DNA from: Paenibacillus sp. An7
GTDB taxonomy: Bacteria > Bacillota > Bacilli > Paenibacillales > Paenibacillaceae
Length of the DNA: 64,000 nucleotides
Reading direction: 5' to 3'
Assembly (NCBI RefSeq): GCF_009870785.1
Contig: NZ_WTWX01000010.1
Coordinates: forward strand, 53,605 to 117,604
The position numbers and the translations under genes are program-made. The notes beneath the pieces are model-generated. The model worked only from the letters and a program-made list of their open reading frames with translations. It did no database searches and was not told the origin of the DNA. Shown in pieces: positions 16,400-26,400 of this stretch. Positions within the stretch are counted from its first letter, which is position 1; each line of letters starts with the position of its first letter.

Positions 16400-16930
16400 C
16401 TATGTGCAAGGTCGCCCGCGTCGTGTCGATCGCGAACAGCTTGCGATATTTAATTGATTTAACCTGTGGTTGCTAAATGCAGTAGCTGCAAATAACTAAC
16501 GATTCCTCTGGTGAACGATGTTGTTCACACTTGCCGAGAATAACTGACTTTCACACAACAAAAGCCCTACCTCTCTTTTGTCCTTGCGGCTCCGAAGACC
16601 GCGCCAGTTTGAATGAAAATAAAATCTAAAATCTTTGTTTGGGTTATAACGCGATTCTTACTTCATGAGGTTTAATGAAGGAATTATTCTACTTTGAGGA
16701 ATATGAATGGGGTTAAATACTACATTACTTTTCATTATATCATAGTACATGCTATAACACAAATATATACTGCCTGATATACCGATATGAAATATTTTCG
16801 GATTCATGGAAATCACTACGGGTTAATAATATAACAAGCAAGTAACGACATCCCTAGAGCTCAGGGTAATGGATTACAACAGTGAGAAACGACAGAAACA
16901 TTACTATAAATGACGAGGAGATGAACGATC
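16400..16930. other. 530-bp gap without a recognised gene
   Basis: The first 220 bases can fold into several hairpins: TCGC/GCGA (near 16423-16445), GCAG/CTGC (near 16480), GTGAAC/GTTCAC (about 16511-16526) and GCGG/CCGC (about 16587-16603). No ORF with a ribosome site, tRNA-like end or riboswitch consensus was found. The remainder (16610-16930) is AT-rich and probably holds the promoter of the csbD-like gene; GGGTTA at about 16819 is only a weak match to a sigmaB -10. Confidence 0.4.
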
Positions 16931-17133
16931 ATGGATAACAACGTATTAAAGGGAAATGGACACAAATGAAGGGTGAAGCTAAAAAACAATGGGGTAAACT
17001 GACAGATGATGATCTGGATGTAATCAATGGTGAGAAAGACAAATTGATTGGTAAACTCCAAGAAAGATATGGTCATACGCGTGAACAGGCGGAGACTGAG
17101 TACAACAACTGGAGCAACACGAACGTACGCTAA
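16931..17133 (+). pseudogene. CsbD-like stress protein gene with a 1-base frameshift
   Basis: CsbD proteins are small general-stress proteins of unknown activity. The GAGGAG site and ATG at 16931 start MDNNVLKG, then the frame runs into TGA after 12 codons. One added base in the GGGAAA run (16951-16956) would restore KGKWTQMKGEAKKQWGKL and a complete 67-residue CsbD protein. Downstream the frame stays open from ATG 16966 to TAA 17133 (55 residues). It may be a true inactivating deletion in a short homopolymer or a sequencing error; the rest of the gene is intact. Confidence 0.8.
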
Positions 17134-17155
17134 TAACATAGTGTGCTTACAAATG

Positions 17156-17197
17156 AGAAGAGGATTGATTCTGCGGAATCGGTCCTCTTCTTTGTTT
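17156..17197 (+). terminator. Intrinsic terminator
   Basis: GAAGAGGA.TTGATTC/GAATCGG.TCCTCTTC stem and a TTTGTTT tail, after the csbD-like gene. Confidence 0.85.
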
Positions 17198-17273
17198 ATG
17201 TAGAATTAAATCTCTACATGGTATGATTTCTTTTATAATCAGAAATATGAATTTGCTTCTAAAGAAGGGACCG

Positions 17274-17975
17274 ATGAATTTGCTGGAACAGACTCGTAAA
17301 GCGATCGTTATTGGAGCAACCGGGATGGTTGGTCAGCAACTGGTTACTGGGCTGCTTGAACAGCATCCCTACACAGAAGTCGTTATTTTAGTGAGAGAAT
17401 CACTGAAGCTTACTCATCCTAAGCTGAAACAAGTGATCGTAAACTGGGATGAACTTGAGAAATATGAATCCGCCTTTTATCAAGCCGATGATTTATTTTG
17501 TTGTTTAGGAACAACGATTAAAAAGGCAGGGTCACAGGCTGCTTTTCGCAAAGTAGATCTCGAATATCCTGTAACTGCTGCGAAGATAGCAAAGCGTCAT
17601 GGAATAAAACAATTTATTGGGATTTCTTCGATAGGTGCCAATGCAAAATCGCGTGTTTTCTATTCCCGAACCAAGGGCCAGTTTGAAGAAGAGGTGAAGA
17701 AGACAGGAATCCCTTCTATTCATTTCGTACGACCTTCACTGCTTCTTGGAGATCGTAAAGAACATAGAACAGGGGAGAAGATGGGTGAAATTCTTCTTGG
17801 ACTCTTAGATCCATTATTGAAGCTGGGAAAAGGGCAGAATTATCGTGCGATACCAGGCTCACTTGTAGCAGCTGCTATGATTCGTATTGCCTTACAGGAA
17901 CTGAAGGGGATACATATCTATTCTAATCAAAAGATCAGGGGGATCGCAGAGTCGCAGCCGCTGTCTCAGAAATAG
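17274..17975 (+). CDS. NAD(P)H-binding oxidoreductase (atypical SDR, HTATIP2-like)
   Basis: 233 residues. AIVIGATGMVGQQLV is the dinucleotide-binding loop. FCCLGTTIKKAGSQAAFRKVD and GISSIGANAKSRVFYSRTKGQFE (with a Y-S-R-T-K version of YxxxK) are blocks shared with TIP30/HTATIP2-like proteins. AAAGAAGGGA five bases before ATG 17274 selects this start over 17223. Substrate unknown. Confidence 0.75.
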   Translation: MNLLEQTRKAIVIGATGMVGQQLVTGLLEQHPYTEVVILVRESLKLTHPKLKQVIVNWDELEKYESAFYQADDLFCCLGTTIKKAGSQAAFRKVDLEYPVTAAKIAKRHGIKQFIGISSIGANAKSRVFYSRTKGQFEEEVKKTGIPSIHFVRPSLLLGDRKEHRTGEKMGEILLGLLDPLLKLGKGQNYRAIPGSLVAAAMIRIALQELKGIHIYSNQKIRGIAESQPLSQK

Positions 17976-18044
17976 ACAAGCCTCGCACATTTGACTACAA
18001 TAACGTATAGAAAAGTATGGAAATATCAAAGGAGGTTCATCCGT

Positions 18045-18425
18045 ATGAGCAAAAACACGATCGCAACTGAAAAAGCACCGGGTGCCATTGGGCCTTACAG
18101 CCAGGCTGTAGAAGCAGGCGGATTTATTTTCACATCAGGACAGCTTGGTATTGATCCGGCGACGGGAGAGTTTGGAGCGACTGTAGAAGAGCAAACCCGT
18201 TTGTCTCTGGAGAATGTAAAAGCGATTCTTGAAGCAGCTGGGGCAGGACTTAATCAAGTCGTAAAAACAACGGTCTTCTTAAAAGATATGAATGATTTTG
18301 TCCGTGTGAATGAAGTGTATAGTTCATTCTTTGAACAGCCATACCCAGCGCGCAGTGCAGTAGAAGTCGCTCGTTTACCAAAAGATGCGCTTGTTGAAAT
18401 CGAGACGATTGTAGTAAAAGGGTAA
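18045..18425 (+). CDS. ridA: RidA family reactive intermediate deaminase
   Basis: 126-residue RidA/YjgF protein that hydrolyses 2-aminoacrylate and other enamines released by PLP enzymes. [39 protein letters not shown] and the active-site Arg in [16 protein letters not shown] are all present. AAAGGAGG nine bases before ATG 18045 sets the start, 69 bases after the oxidoreductase gene. Confidence 0.95.
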   Translation: MSKNTIATEKAPGAIGPYSQAVEAGGFIFTSGQLGIDPATGEFGATVEEQTRLSLENVKAILEAAGAGLNQVVKTTVFLKDMNDFVRVNEVYSSFFEQPYPARSAVEVARLPKDALVEIETIVVKG

Positions 18426-18462
18426 GACCTCATTCAAATGATGTAATTACTAAAATAAATGC

Positions 18463-18499
18463 AGAGAGACCATCGCTTTTTGGCGATGGTCTCTTTTTG
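18463..18499 (+). terminator. Intrinsic terminator
   Basis: Perfect stem AGAGACCATCGC/GCGATGGTCTCT with loop TTTTTG and T5 tail, between ridA and the convergent TspO-like gene. Confidence 0.9.
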
Positions 18500-18504
18500 C
18501 GTTC

Positions 18505-19263
18505 TTATTTTTTTCTCCGTAAGAAAATCCATACTGCAAATAAGAAAATGACAATCGCGAGCCCGATCGCAGTATAGGAAACTGCCAGGGTATCTGATTG
18601 TTTTACTCCGATAGCAATATAGGCCCATACGAACACGAGCGGCAGGATGAAGTCGTTATATCGATAGCTAACTGCAAAGGCAACGATGCTGCCGAGCAAC
18701 AGTAGAATGATGGCCCAAGTTTGATCTCCAAGGTTGAACCCGCTCCAGCCGAGTTTACTAAGCCATACAGTTATGTTAATCAGCGTTGCTACGCTAACCC
18801 ATCCTAAATAGATGCTAAATGGAAGTTTGACAAACCAAGTTTCTCCCAGTGTAGGGGAAGGAATATCCCGTGTACGCACATACATTTGAATCAGTGAAAA
18901 CAATAAAATAAGAATGACAAGTACGGACCAGCCAATCTGGAGATTCTGCCATAGAATGATCCAGCCCGCGTTCGCTAAACAGCTGATGAAGAACCAGATT
19001 CCAACCCGTGCTGTTGTATTTCGATTTTTTTGAGAAGGCAAAAACTGAAAAATAACAAACCCGGCAAGGAGAAGATAAATGACTGACCAGATAATAAATG
19101 CGTATCCAGCCGGAGTAATTAATACCGGATAAAGTTCAGATACCTCCTGTGTTGTTCTTCCCCCGATCGGTAATATATTCGCGAGTGCGTTGACTACAAT
19201 AACAAGAATCAAGCCTGCTGCATTTAACCATTTGTAAGAGTTGTGGTTGCTGTTACCTTGCAT
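18505..19263 (-). CDS. TspO/MBR-like tryptophan-rich membrane protein
   Basis: 252 residues with seven or eight TM helices. Features shared with the long bacterial TspO/MBR-type proteins are TPAGYAFIIWSVIYLLLAG, NAGWIILWQ, PFSIYLGWVSVATLINI and a Lys/Arg tail. Family members bind porphyrins or act as sensors, but this protein is longer than classical TspO (about 160 residues). CAGGAGG eight bases before ATG 19263 sets the start. Monocistronic. Confidence 0.65.
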   Translation of the reverse strand: MQGNSNHNSYKWLNAAGLILVIVVNALANILPIGGRTTQEVSELYPVLITPAGYAFIIWSVIYLLLAGFVIFQFLPSQKNRNTTARVGIWFFISCLANAGWIILWQNLQIGWSVLVILILLFSLIQMYVRTRDIPSPTLGETWFVKLPFSIYLGWVSVATLINITVWLSKLGWSGFNLGDQTWAIILLLLGSIVAFAVSYRYNDFILPLVFVWAYIAIGVKQSDTLAVSYTAIGLAIVIFLFAVWIFLRRKK

Positions 19264-19534
19264 ACGATAACCTCCTGTACTTAGTTTTGGAGAGGGTGAA
19301 TATGTACTGACCAACGAGTCATGGAATACTTACCCATCTCTTAAAAAATTCAATCAAAAGAAATGCTTTCCTTGCAGGTGGTCTGCCGAAGTATAAGGCG
19401 GCAAATCACTTCAGAAACAGGCATGACCGTGCTCTACTTTCTATATTATGTAATTATATCCGTGAAATATCATTCAATTTCCTTTAAGTGGGTTATATAT
19501 AAAATAAAGTAGTTAAAGAAAGGGGAGTTCATCC

Positions 19535-20413
19535 ATGAACCGAAAATCTTCACAGATGATGCAGCAGTTTATTTTCGTTGGTCCTGCTCTATTTTTCTTT
19601 ATGCTCATCATCGTAGCACCGTTTCTGCTGGGGATGTATTACTCCTTCACGGAATGGAGTGGTGCCTCAAAAGATCCCGTTTGGATTGGGTTTGCTAACT
19701 TCACCAAAATATTTACAGATGACCCGGCATTTCTGAAATCGTTTACATTCACAACTTTGTTTACGGTGACAGGAGTCCTGCTCACCAATCTGATTGGATT
19801 TTTTCTTGCTTACTTTTTAACGAAGCCGCTGAAGACGAAAAATCTCCTGCGGACTGTATTTTTTATGCCGAATGTCATCGGCGGCCTTTTACTAGGATTT
19901 ATCTGGCAATTTATATTTGTCCGCGGTTTTGCGTCAGTGGGCGAAGTGACGGGGCTTGCATTTTTTAATTTGCCTTGGTTAGGGGATGAAAAGACCGCTT
20001 TCTGGGCCATCGTCATCGTATTTGTATGGCAGACCGCAGGATATTTGATGGTAATTTACATATCTTCTCTAAATAATGTACCGACAGAAGTGCTCGAGGC
20101 TGCTCAGATTGATGGAGCCACCCGTGGACAGATTTTAAGAAGTATTATCGTTCCGCTCATTATGCCGGGAGTTACCGTCTGTCTATTTCTTGCCATCTCT
20201 TGGTCGTTTAAGATGTTTGATCTAAACCTCTCGCTGACAAAAGGAGGACCCTTCCGCTCCACGGAGTCGCTTGCGCTGAATATTTATAATGAAGCATTCG
20301 TGAACGGAAGATACGGGCTTGGTACAGCGAAGGCACTAATCTTCTTCATCGTGGTTGCGATCATTACCAGCATCCAGGTTCGTCTGACGAAAAGCCGGGA
20401 GGTGGAAGCCTAA
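19535..20413 (+). CDS. Carbohydrate ABC transporter permease (MalF/UgpA type)
   Basis: First membrane subunit of a CUT1-type sugar importer, 292 residues and six TM helices. The EAA loop that docks the ATPase is EAAQIDGATRGQILRSIIVP (about 188-207). The KKRSF-type N-terminus is short (MNRKSSQMMQQFIFVGPALF). AAAGGGGAG lies 8 bases before the ATG. First gene of a three-gene operon; the sugar is unknown. Confidence 0.88.
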   Translation: MNRKSSQMMQQFIFVGPALFFFMLIIVAPFLLGMYYSFTEWSGASKDPVWIGFANFTKIFTDDPAFLKSFTFTTLFTVTGVLLTNLIGFFLAYFLTKPLKTKNLLRTVFFMPNVIGGLLLGFIWQFIFVRGFASVGEVTGLAFFNLPWLGDEKTAFWAIVIVFVWQTAGYLMVIYISSLNNVPTEVLEAAQIDGATRGQILRSIIVPLIMPGVTVCLFLAISWSFKMFDLNLSLTKGGPFRSTESLALNIYNEAFVNGRYGLGTAKALIFFIVVAIITSIQVRLTKSREVEA

Positions 20414-21249
20414 TGGAAACGAGCAAAAACTACCGTTTTTCTACCTTTTTTACCGAAATCATTATGATTTTAATCGCTCTATTGTTCCTCGTTCCATTCT
20501 ATTTCCTGTTTGTAAACTCGGTTAAAAGTTTTGGTGACCTCCTGACGAATGCGGCAGCATGGCCAAAAGCTTTTGAATGGGGCAATTATCAGCGAGCATG
20601 GGAGATTACCAAATTTCCGAAAGTATTATTCAACTCTCTTTTTGTAACGATTGTCAGCAATTTATTGCTTGTCTTATTTAGTTCTATGACCGCCTACCGG
20701 ATGGTAAGGCACAACAGCAGGTTTAACCGTGTCCTCTTTGCACTGTTTGTGGCTGCCATGGTCATTCCTTTTCAGTCGATCATGATTCCACTCGTTAAGG
20801 TAACAAGCACCGTTGGGCTGATGAATAGTCACTATGGACTTATTATTTGTTATCTCGGTTTTGGCATACCGATATCTGTATTTCTGTTCCATGGTTTTGT
20901 GAAGTCCGTTCCTATTGAGATTGAAGAGGCAGCAAGAGTGGATGGTAGCAATGCGTATGGGGTATTTTTCCGAATCGTATACCCTCTTATGAGGCCGATG
21001 TATGTGACCATCATTATACTGAACACGCTTTGGATCTGGAATGACTATCTGCTGCCGTCCATTATTCTGCAGAATAGTTCACTTCATACCATTCCAATTG
21101 CCACGTATGCTTTTTTTGGTCAATACACGAAGCAGTGGGATTTAGCTCTGCCTGCGCTAGTGCTTGGCATTACACCGGTCATTATTTTCTTTCTTCTGAT
21201 GCAGAAGTACATCATTCAAGGAATTACCGCGGGTTCAGTAAAGGGATGA
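20413..21249 (+). CDS. Carbohydrate ABC transporter permease (MalG/UgpE type)
   Basis: Second membrane subunit, 278 residues, six TM helices. The EAA loop reads EEAARVDGSNAYGVFFRIVY, and WIWNDYLLP and the C-terminal KYIIQGITAGSVKG are hallmarks of this subfamily. The ATG overlaps the previous stop (TAATG), so the pair is translationally coupled. Confidence 0.9.
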   Translation: METSKNYRFSTFFTEIIMILIALLFLVPFYFLFVNSVKSFGDLLTNAAAWPKAFEWGNYQRAWEITKFPKVLFNSLFVTIVSNLLLVLFSSMTAYRMVRHNSRFNRVLFALFVAAMVIPFQSIMIPLVKVTSTVGLMNSHYGLIICYLGFGIPISVFLFHGFVKSVPIEIEEAARVDGSNAYGVFFRIVYPLMRPMYVTIIILNTLWIWNDYLLPSIILQNSSLHTIPIATYAFFGQYTKQWDLALPALVLGITPVIIFFLLMQKYIIQGITAGSVKG

Positions 21250-21283
21250 CAGCTCATTTTATAATATACAGGAGGGGTTTATA

Positions 21284-22543
21284 TTGAGAAAAAAAGGGAT
21301 GTTTGCACTCACCTCATTATTACTGTGTTCGCTGGTTGTTGCAGGCTGCGGTGGAGGTAAGGAGTCTGCAGATGGAAAGAAAACGATTAAAATCTTTCAA
21401 TATAAGGTAGAAATAGCCGAAGCCTTTGACCGTTTGATTACGGAGTATGAGACAGAGCATCCGGATATCAATATTGAGATCGAAACGGTGGGCGGGGGCA
21501 GTGACTACGGGGCTGCATTAAAAACAAAATTTGCCGGTTCCGAACATCCGGATATTTTTAATGTAGCTGGTTACCGTGAACTGGATACTTGGATCGATAG
21601 TTTGGAAGATCTCTCAGGAGAACCTTGGGTAAACGATGTGCTCGATGTGGCCAAAGAACCCATGACCAAAGACGGCAAGCTGTATGGTCAGCCTTTGGGA
21701 CTTGAAGGATATGGATTTATATATAATAAAGATTTATTTAAACAAGCAGGGATTACAGAATTACCAAAGACACTCAGTCAGCTGCAGGCAGCAGCTCAGA
21801 AGCTTCAGGATGCAGGAATTATTCCCTTTTCGAACGGATATCAGGAATGGTGGGTACTGGGCAATCATAATGTAAATGTACCGTTTGCAAATCAAGCCGA
21901 TCCAGTCGCTTTTGTCCAGGGATTGAATGAAGCAACGGAGAAAATTCCAGGGAATCCCGTGTTCGAGGATTGGATTAAGCTGCTGGATCTGACCCTACAG
22001 TATAGCAATAAGAATCCGCTGACCACGGATTACAATACCCAAGTGACGACCTTTGCTACAGGAGAAGCAGCGATGATGCAACAGGGTAACTGGACACAGG
22101 TGCAAATCGATGGAATTAACCCTGATCTGAACTTAGGTATACTGCCGATGCCGATTGGAGATGATGCAGATGCGTCTGATAAACTTTTTGTCGGTGTACC
22201 GAATTACTATGTGGTGAACAAAGAGTCTGCTGTGAAACAAGAAGCAAAAGACTTTCTTGAATGGCTTGTGACGTCCGAGACAGGGAAGAAATACATGACC
22301 GAGGAGTTTAAATTCATTCCTGCATTTAAGAGTATTACGACAGATTCCGAAGTGCTTGGCGATCTTGCTGCTGACATTATTCAATATAGTGATGATAATA
22401 AAGCACTTAGTTGGTACTACAGTCGCTTTCCAGAAGGAGTGCCGCAAGAGTTTGGTGCTGTGATGCAGGCCTATGTTGCGAAGCCCGATCCTGTTAAGTT
22501 ACTTGAAGATCTGCAGAAGAGTTGGGACAGCCTGAAAAAATAA
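21284..22543 (+). CDS. Extracellular sugar-binding lipoprotein of the ABC importer
   Basis: 419 residues; the lipobox LVVAGC places the lipidated Cys at 22. The mature part resembles the MalE-like family (GSDYGAALKTKFAGSEHPDIF, YGFIYNKDLFKQAGI, FATGEAAMMQQGNW, YYVVNKESAVKQEAKDFLEWL). The start is TTG 21284 behind GGAGGGG. It is encoded after its permeases rather than before them. No ATPase gene is present, so the transporter probably uses a shared MsmX/UgpC-type ATPase encoded elsewhere. Confidence 0.9.
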   Translation: MRKKGMFALTSLLLCSLVVAGCGGGKESADGKKTIKIFQYKVEIAEAFDRLITEYETEHPDINIEIETVGGGSDYGAALKTKFAGSEHPDIFNVAGYRELDTWIDSLEDLSGEPWVNDVLDVAKEPMTKDGKLYGQPLGLEGYGFIYNKDLFKQAGITELPKTLSQLQAAAQKLQDAGIIPFSNGYQEWWVLGNHNVNVPFANQADPVAFVQGLNEATEKIPGNPVFEDWIKLLDLTLQYSNKNPLTTDYNTQVTTFATGEAAMMQQGNWTQVQIDGINPDLNLGILPMPIGDDADASDKLFVGVPNYYVVNKESAVKQEAKDFLEWLVTSETGKKYMTEEFKFIPAFKSITTDSEVLGDLAADIIQYSDDNKALSWYYSRFPEGVPQEFGAVMQAYVAKPDPVKLLEDLQKSWDSLKK

Positions 22544-22549
22544 AACTTA

Positions 22550-22584
22550 TGAAAATGATCTCGTTTATTCGGGATCATTTTCCT
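22550..22584 (+). terminator. Intrinsic terminator of the sugar ABC operon
   Basis: GAAAATGATC/GATCATTTTC stem, loop TCGTTTATTCGG, short T-rich tail. Confidence 0.7.
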
Positions 22585-22660
22585 TTACAGTGTTTTTATT
22601 TCTCCTCATTGAACATACTAAGCTTATCCATTTTGTTCAAAAGCTGGAGGAGATGATAAG

Positions 22661-23296
22661 ATGAGAAAGTTTGTTTTTATATGTGTGGTTGTGGTGCTTT
22701 TATTCATGCAATCCGCTAATGTCATGGCAGAAGAACGCACCGATCATACGAATTATTTAAATCCATCACATGTGAACTTACTGCGGCAGGGCGGATATAT
22801 TTTGTATATAAGGCACGGAGAGGCAACGGTTGGAGAAGATCAGCCTAATTACGTACTCAGTGATTGTGCGACTCAGAGAAACCTTTCAGCACAGGGTAAA
22901 CAACAAGCTGTCCTTTACGGACAGAAGGTGAGGGATTTACAAATTCCATTGCAAACACCGGTGATCGCAAGTCCTTTTTGCCGAACAAGAGAAACTGCTG
23001 GACTCGCTTTTGGAGTTGGAAATGTTCAAGTAGATCCTTTTTGGACGAAAGTTTATAAGCTAAGCGGTCAAGTCAGTGCTGAAGAACGAGACAGTACATT
23101 AGCAGAACTGACTTCCATTTTAGAGAAGAATCCTCCTGAAGGCATGAATAAAGTCATCGTAGCCCATAGTTTTCCGCCGGGGGTTGGGCTTGGGGAGATT
23201 CCTTACTTAGGAACGGTTATCATCAAACCAAAAGGACAGGGAAATGGATATGAAATCGTAGACCTAGTTTCCTTTAACGAGTTATTAGGTTTATAA
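22661..23296 (+). CDS. Secreted histidine phosphatase family protein
   Basis: 211 residues with a cleavable signal peptide (about 1-23, ending NVMA). Histidine-phosphatase residues: Arg51-His52-Gly53 (YIRHGEA), Arg in SPFCRTRETA and the second His in VIVAHSFPPG. Predicted to be a phosphomonoesterase acting outside the cell, possibly on phosphorylated sugars. GGAGGAG precedes ATG 22661. The usual second-half segment is short, as in Ais-like proteins. Confidence 0.85.
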   Translation: MRKFVFICVVVVLLFMQSANVMAEERTDHTNYLNPSHVNLLRQGGYILYIRHGEATVGEDQPNYVLSDCATQRNLSAQGKQQAVLYGQKVRDLQIPLQTPVIASPFCRTRETAGLAFGVGNVQVDPFWTKVYKLSGQVSAEERDSTLAELTSILEKNPPEGMNKVIVAHSFPPGVGLGEIPYLGTVIIKPKGQGNGYEIVDLVSFNELLGL

Positions 23297-23350
23297 TGTA
23301 AATTTACAGCATGAAATTACTTTTCAATGTAACTCATAGATATCACATAA

Positions 23351-23392
23351 AAATCGGTTCAAGCTTACAGGCTATAACCGATTCTTTTTTTG
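23351..23392 (+). terminator. Intrinsic terminator
   Basis: AATCGGTT/AACCGATT stem with a 15-base loop and T7, before the SNF2 helicase gene. Confidence 0.85.
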
Positions 23393-23490
23393 TCTTCTAT
23401 AGAAAAAAAGTAAGGTTTTGATTTTTAAATTGAACGATTTTCGTATATGATGAAGAGTAACAATCTAAAAGGGCTAACGGGTGACTTGCG

Positions 23491-26400
23491 ATGAATCAAC
23501 CATTATATGGAATTTGGCTCGGAGACGTATTTTTTTGTTTTTCTGGAGAAACGTCGGAACCCAGGGTCGATGCCTGGAGCCATGGAATACGTAAAATGAA
23601 GCTAAAAGGCGGTACTTACCGCCCGTTTCAACATGCAGCCTTGCGTCTTGCGGAACTCAGATGGCAGACGAGCAAGGTACAGACCTCAAGTGCAGATCCA
23701 AACAAGAAAAAACGAATGGGAATGGGACGGACGCTCGAGGGACTCGCGCTCAGTCCGAAAGACGCATTTGAATTATTAATACACTGGAACAAAGAAGAAG
23801 CAGCCGGAGCAGGGTTTGAAGCCGGAGAAGAAATGGAATATTGGTCGAAAGCAGCTTTATTTGCTTTGGAATTACTGCTCCGAGGTCAGATTGCTCCGGG
23901 GGTCGCTCCGGTGACAGCAACAGGCGGAAGAAGACGAGGGAATCAATCTGCTGTAAAGGGTGCTTGGCACCCGAGACTTAGAGAGAAAGAAGACATAGAA
24001 CGCTTTGCGATTCTTGCAGAATCCATCCCTCCAATTGCACTGACTGCCACCGTTGTTTACGCGGATACGGAGGCAGGGTCTGTGAAGGAAGCAGGTGCTG
24101 CCGTGCTTTACTCTTTCCTTAGTCAAATGATCCATGCAGCAGTTTCCTCCGAAATTGCTGCGGTGGAAAGCAGCTTGTCTAAATACCGCGTAAATTATCG
24201 CAGAGGATATTCCCCATTATCAGAACTATGGTGGAACAGTCTGCTGACCGGTTCGCGGGAACTAAGCGTACAAGGAACAATTCAAGAAATCGAAGAATTG
24301 TCTGATGCGGTTAGTGAAGCAGGAGAAAGTTCTCCTCCGTCTATAGAGAATGAATCTTCGGGTCCTGCTGCCGGGAAACTGCGGCTTGGGCTTCGGTTAG
24401 AGCCCTCAGAAGCAGGTTCTGAATGGAACGTTAGTTTTTGGGCTGAAAGTGAAACCGAGTCTGATTTTCGGGTTCCGATTGAAGCGATATGGTCCCACCC
24501 TTCTCAGGAGGTAGACCGCGGTACAACCTTGTATGAATCCGTACAAGAACAGATGTTAAGGGAGTTTGGCAAAGCATGTGAACTCGCACCTGCGCTAGGG
24601 TCCGGATGGAACGGACCTCCCACATCTGTCAGAATGAATACCGAAATGTTCTATGATTTTATGGCACATGCTGTTCCTAAACTGCAGAAGAGCGGTGTGA
24701 CGGTAATGATGCCTTCAAGATGGAGTAAGGAAGGGAAACGAAAAACAGGACTTAAATTAAAGATGCTTCCACACCCAGGACGCCTTGGATCTGTAAAGCG
24801 ATCCTCGACACTCGGGATGGAGCAGCTGGTTGCTTTTGAAGCAGAGGTCGTACTGGATGGGATTCCGGTCTCACAAGAAGAACTTGCGAGACTTGCGGCA
24901 TCCACGTTTCCTTTAGTCGAATTTCGCGGAGAATGGATTGAGATTGATCCTAAAGAAATCCGTCAGGTTCTTCGCTTCATGAAGAAGAATGAAGAAGGTA
25001 CGATGGCATTATCCGAATGGATGCATCTAGTCGCAGAGGATGAAGAAGATGCGAACTGGAAAGGCCTTTCTATCTTTGGTGCAGAATCCTACGGAATGTT
25101 GTCCTTCTTGCTTGAAGGGCAAGTACTAAAAGGAATAGAGCCTAAATCGGTACCTCCTTCTCTACATGGTAATTTAAGACCTTATCAAGAGCGGGGTTTC
25201 CAGTGGCTGTCTGCTATGCGGGACCTTGGGTTTGGGGTGTGTCTTGCTGATGATATGGGCCTTGGAAAAACCATTCAGGTGATTACCTGTCTGCTTGACT
25301 CCAAGCTCGCAGCGAAGGAGATCAGAGAAGCAGAACGTAAGCTTGAAGGAATGGTAGAAGATGAATTTGATACAGAGGGTCCTGCACTCATCGTATGTCC
25401 TACCTCACTGCTGGGCAACTGGCAGCGGGAACTCGCACGATTTGCTCCGGACTTCAAATTATATATCCATCACGGTACCCAGCGTTTGCACGGCGACCGC
25501 TTCCGTGAGCAGGCAGAAGAACATGATATTGTCCTGACGACGTATCATCTGGCTGGCAGGGATGGGGCAGATCTTGCTTCCGTTCATTGGTCTTCTGTGG
25601 TGCTTGATGAAGCGCAGTACATTAAGAACTATCGCACGAAGCAGGCGCAAAGCGTGATGAAACTGTCCGCACCGCACCGCATTGCGATGACAGGAACACC
25701 AGTGGAGAATCGGCTTAGTGAGCTATGGTCTATTTTTCAGTTTCTTAATCCAGGATATCTCGGTACGGCAGCTTCATTCCGGCAGCGTTATGTAACTGGC
25801 GGCGAGGAAGGGGCACAGTCCCTTCGTGAACTGCATAAGCTCGTGTCTCCGTTTATGCTTAGAAGGCTCAAGAGCGATCCTGATATCCGTAAGGATCTTC
25901 CGGAGAAGCTGGAACTGAAATCTTATTGCTCCTTAACGGTGGAGCAGACGGCCCTTTATAAAGGGGTAGTTGATCAATTGCTTACAGGGATTGAAGGTCA
26001 GACTGGTTTTACACGAAAAGGGGTGGTTCTGTCCTCTCTAACTAAACTTAAGCAGATTTGTGATCATCCTGTACTGCTGGAGCCAAATCGTAAAGAACAG
26101 AGCGGACGGGTGGAACTGTCAGGCAAGCTGGAACGTCTGATGGAGCTTACCGATGCAATTCGAGATAATGGAGAGTCAGCACTTATCTTTACGCAGTATG
26201 TCTCCATGGGAGATATACTGGTGAATCAATTGACTCAGCGTTACAATGAGAAACCGTTCTTCCTTCATGGAGGAATCTCCAAAGCGGAACGTGATGCGAT
26301 GGTGGATCGTTTCCAAAAAGGCGAAGGTCCGTCTATCTTTGTCCTCTCCTTACGTGCGGGCGGTGTCGGTCTTAACCTTACTCATGCGAGTCATGTCATT

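Noticed and set aside
16400-16620. tmRNA gene candidate (GCAGTAGCTGCA-like tag end followed by stop codons)
   Set aside because: No tRNA-like 3' end with a T-arm and CCA, no conserved 5' GGATTCGAC region, and the tag-like codons do not end in a stop in a usual way.
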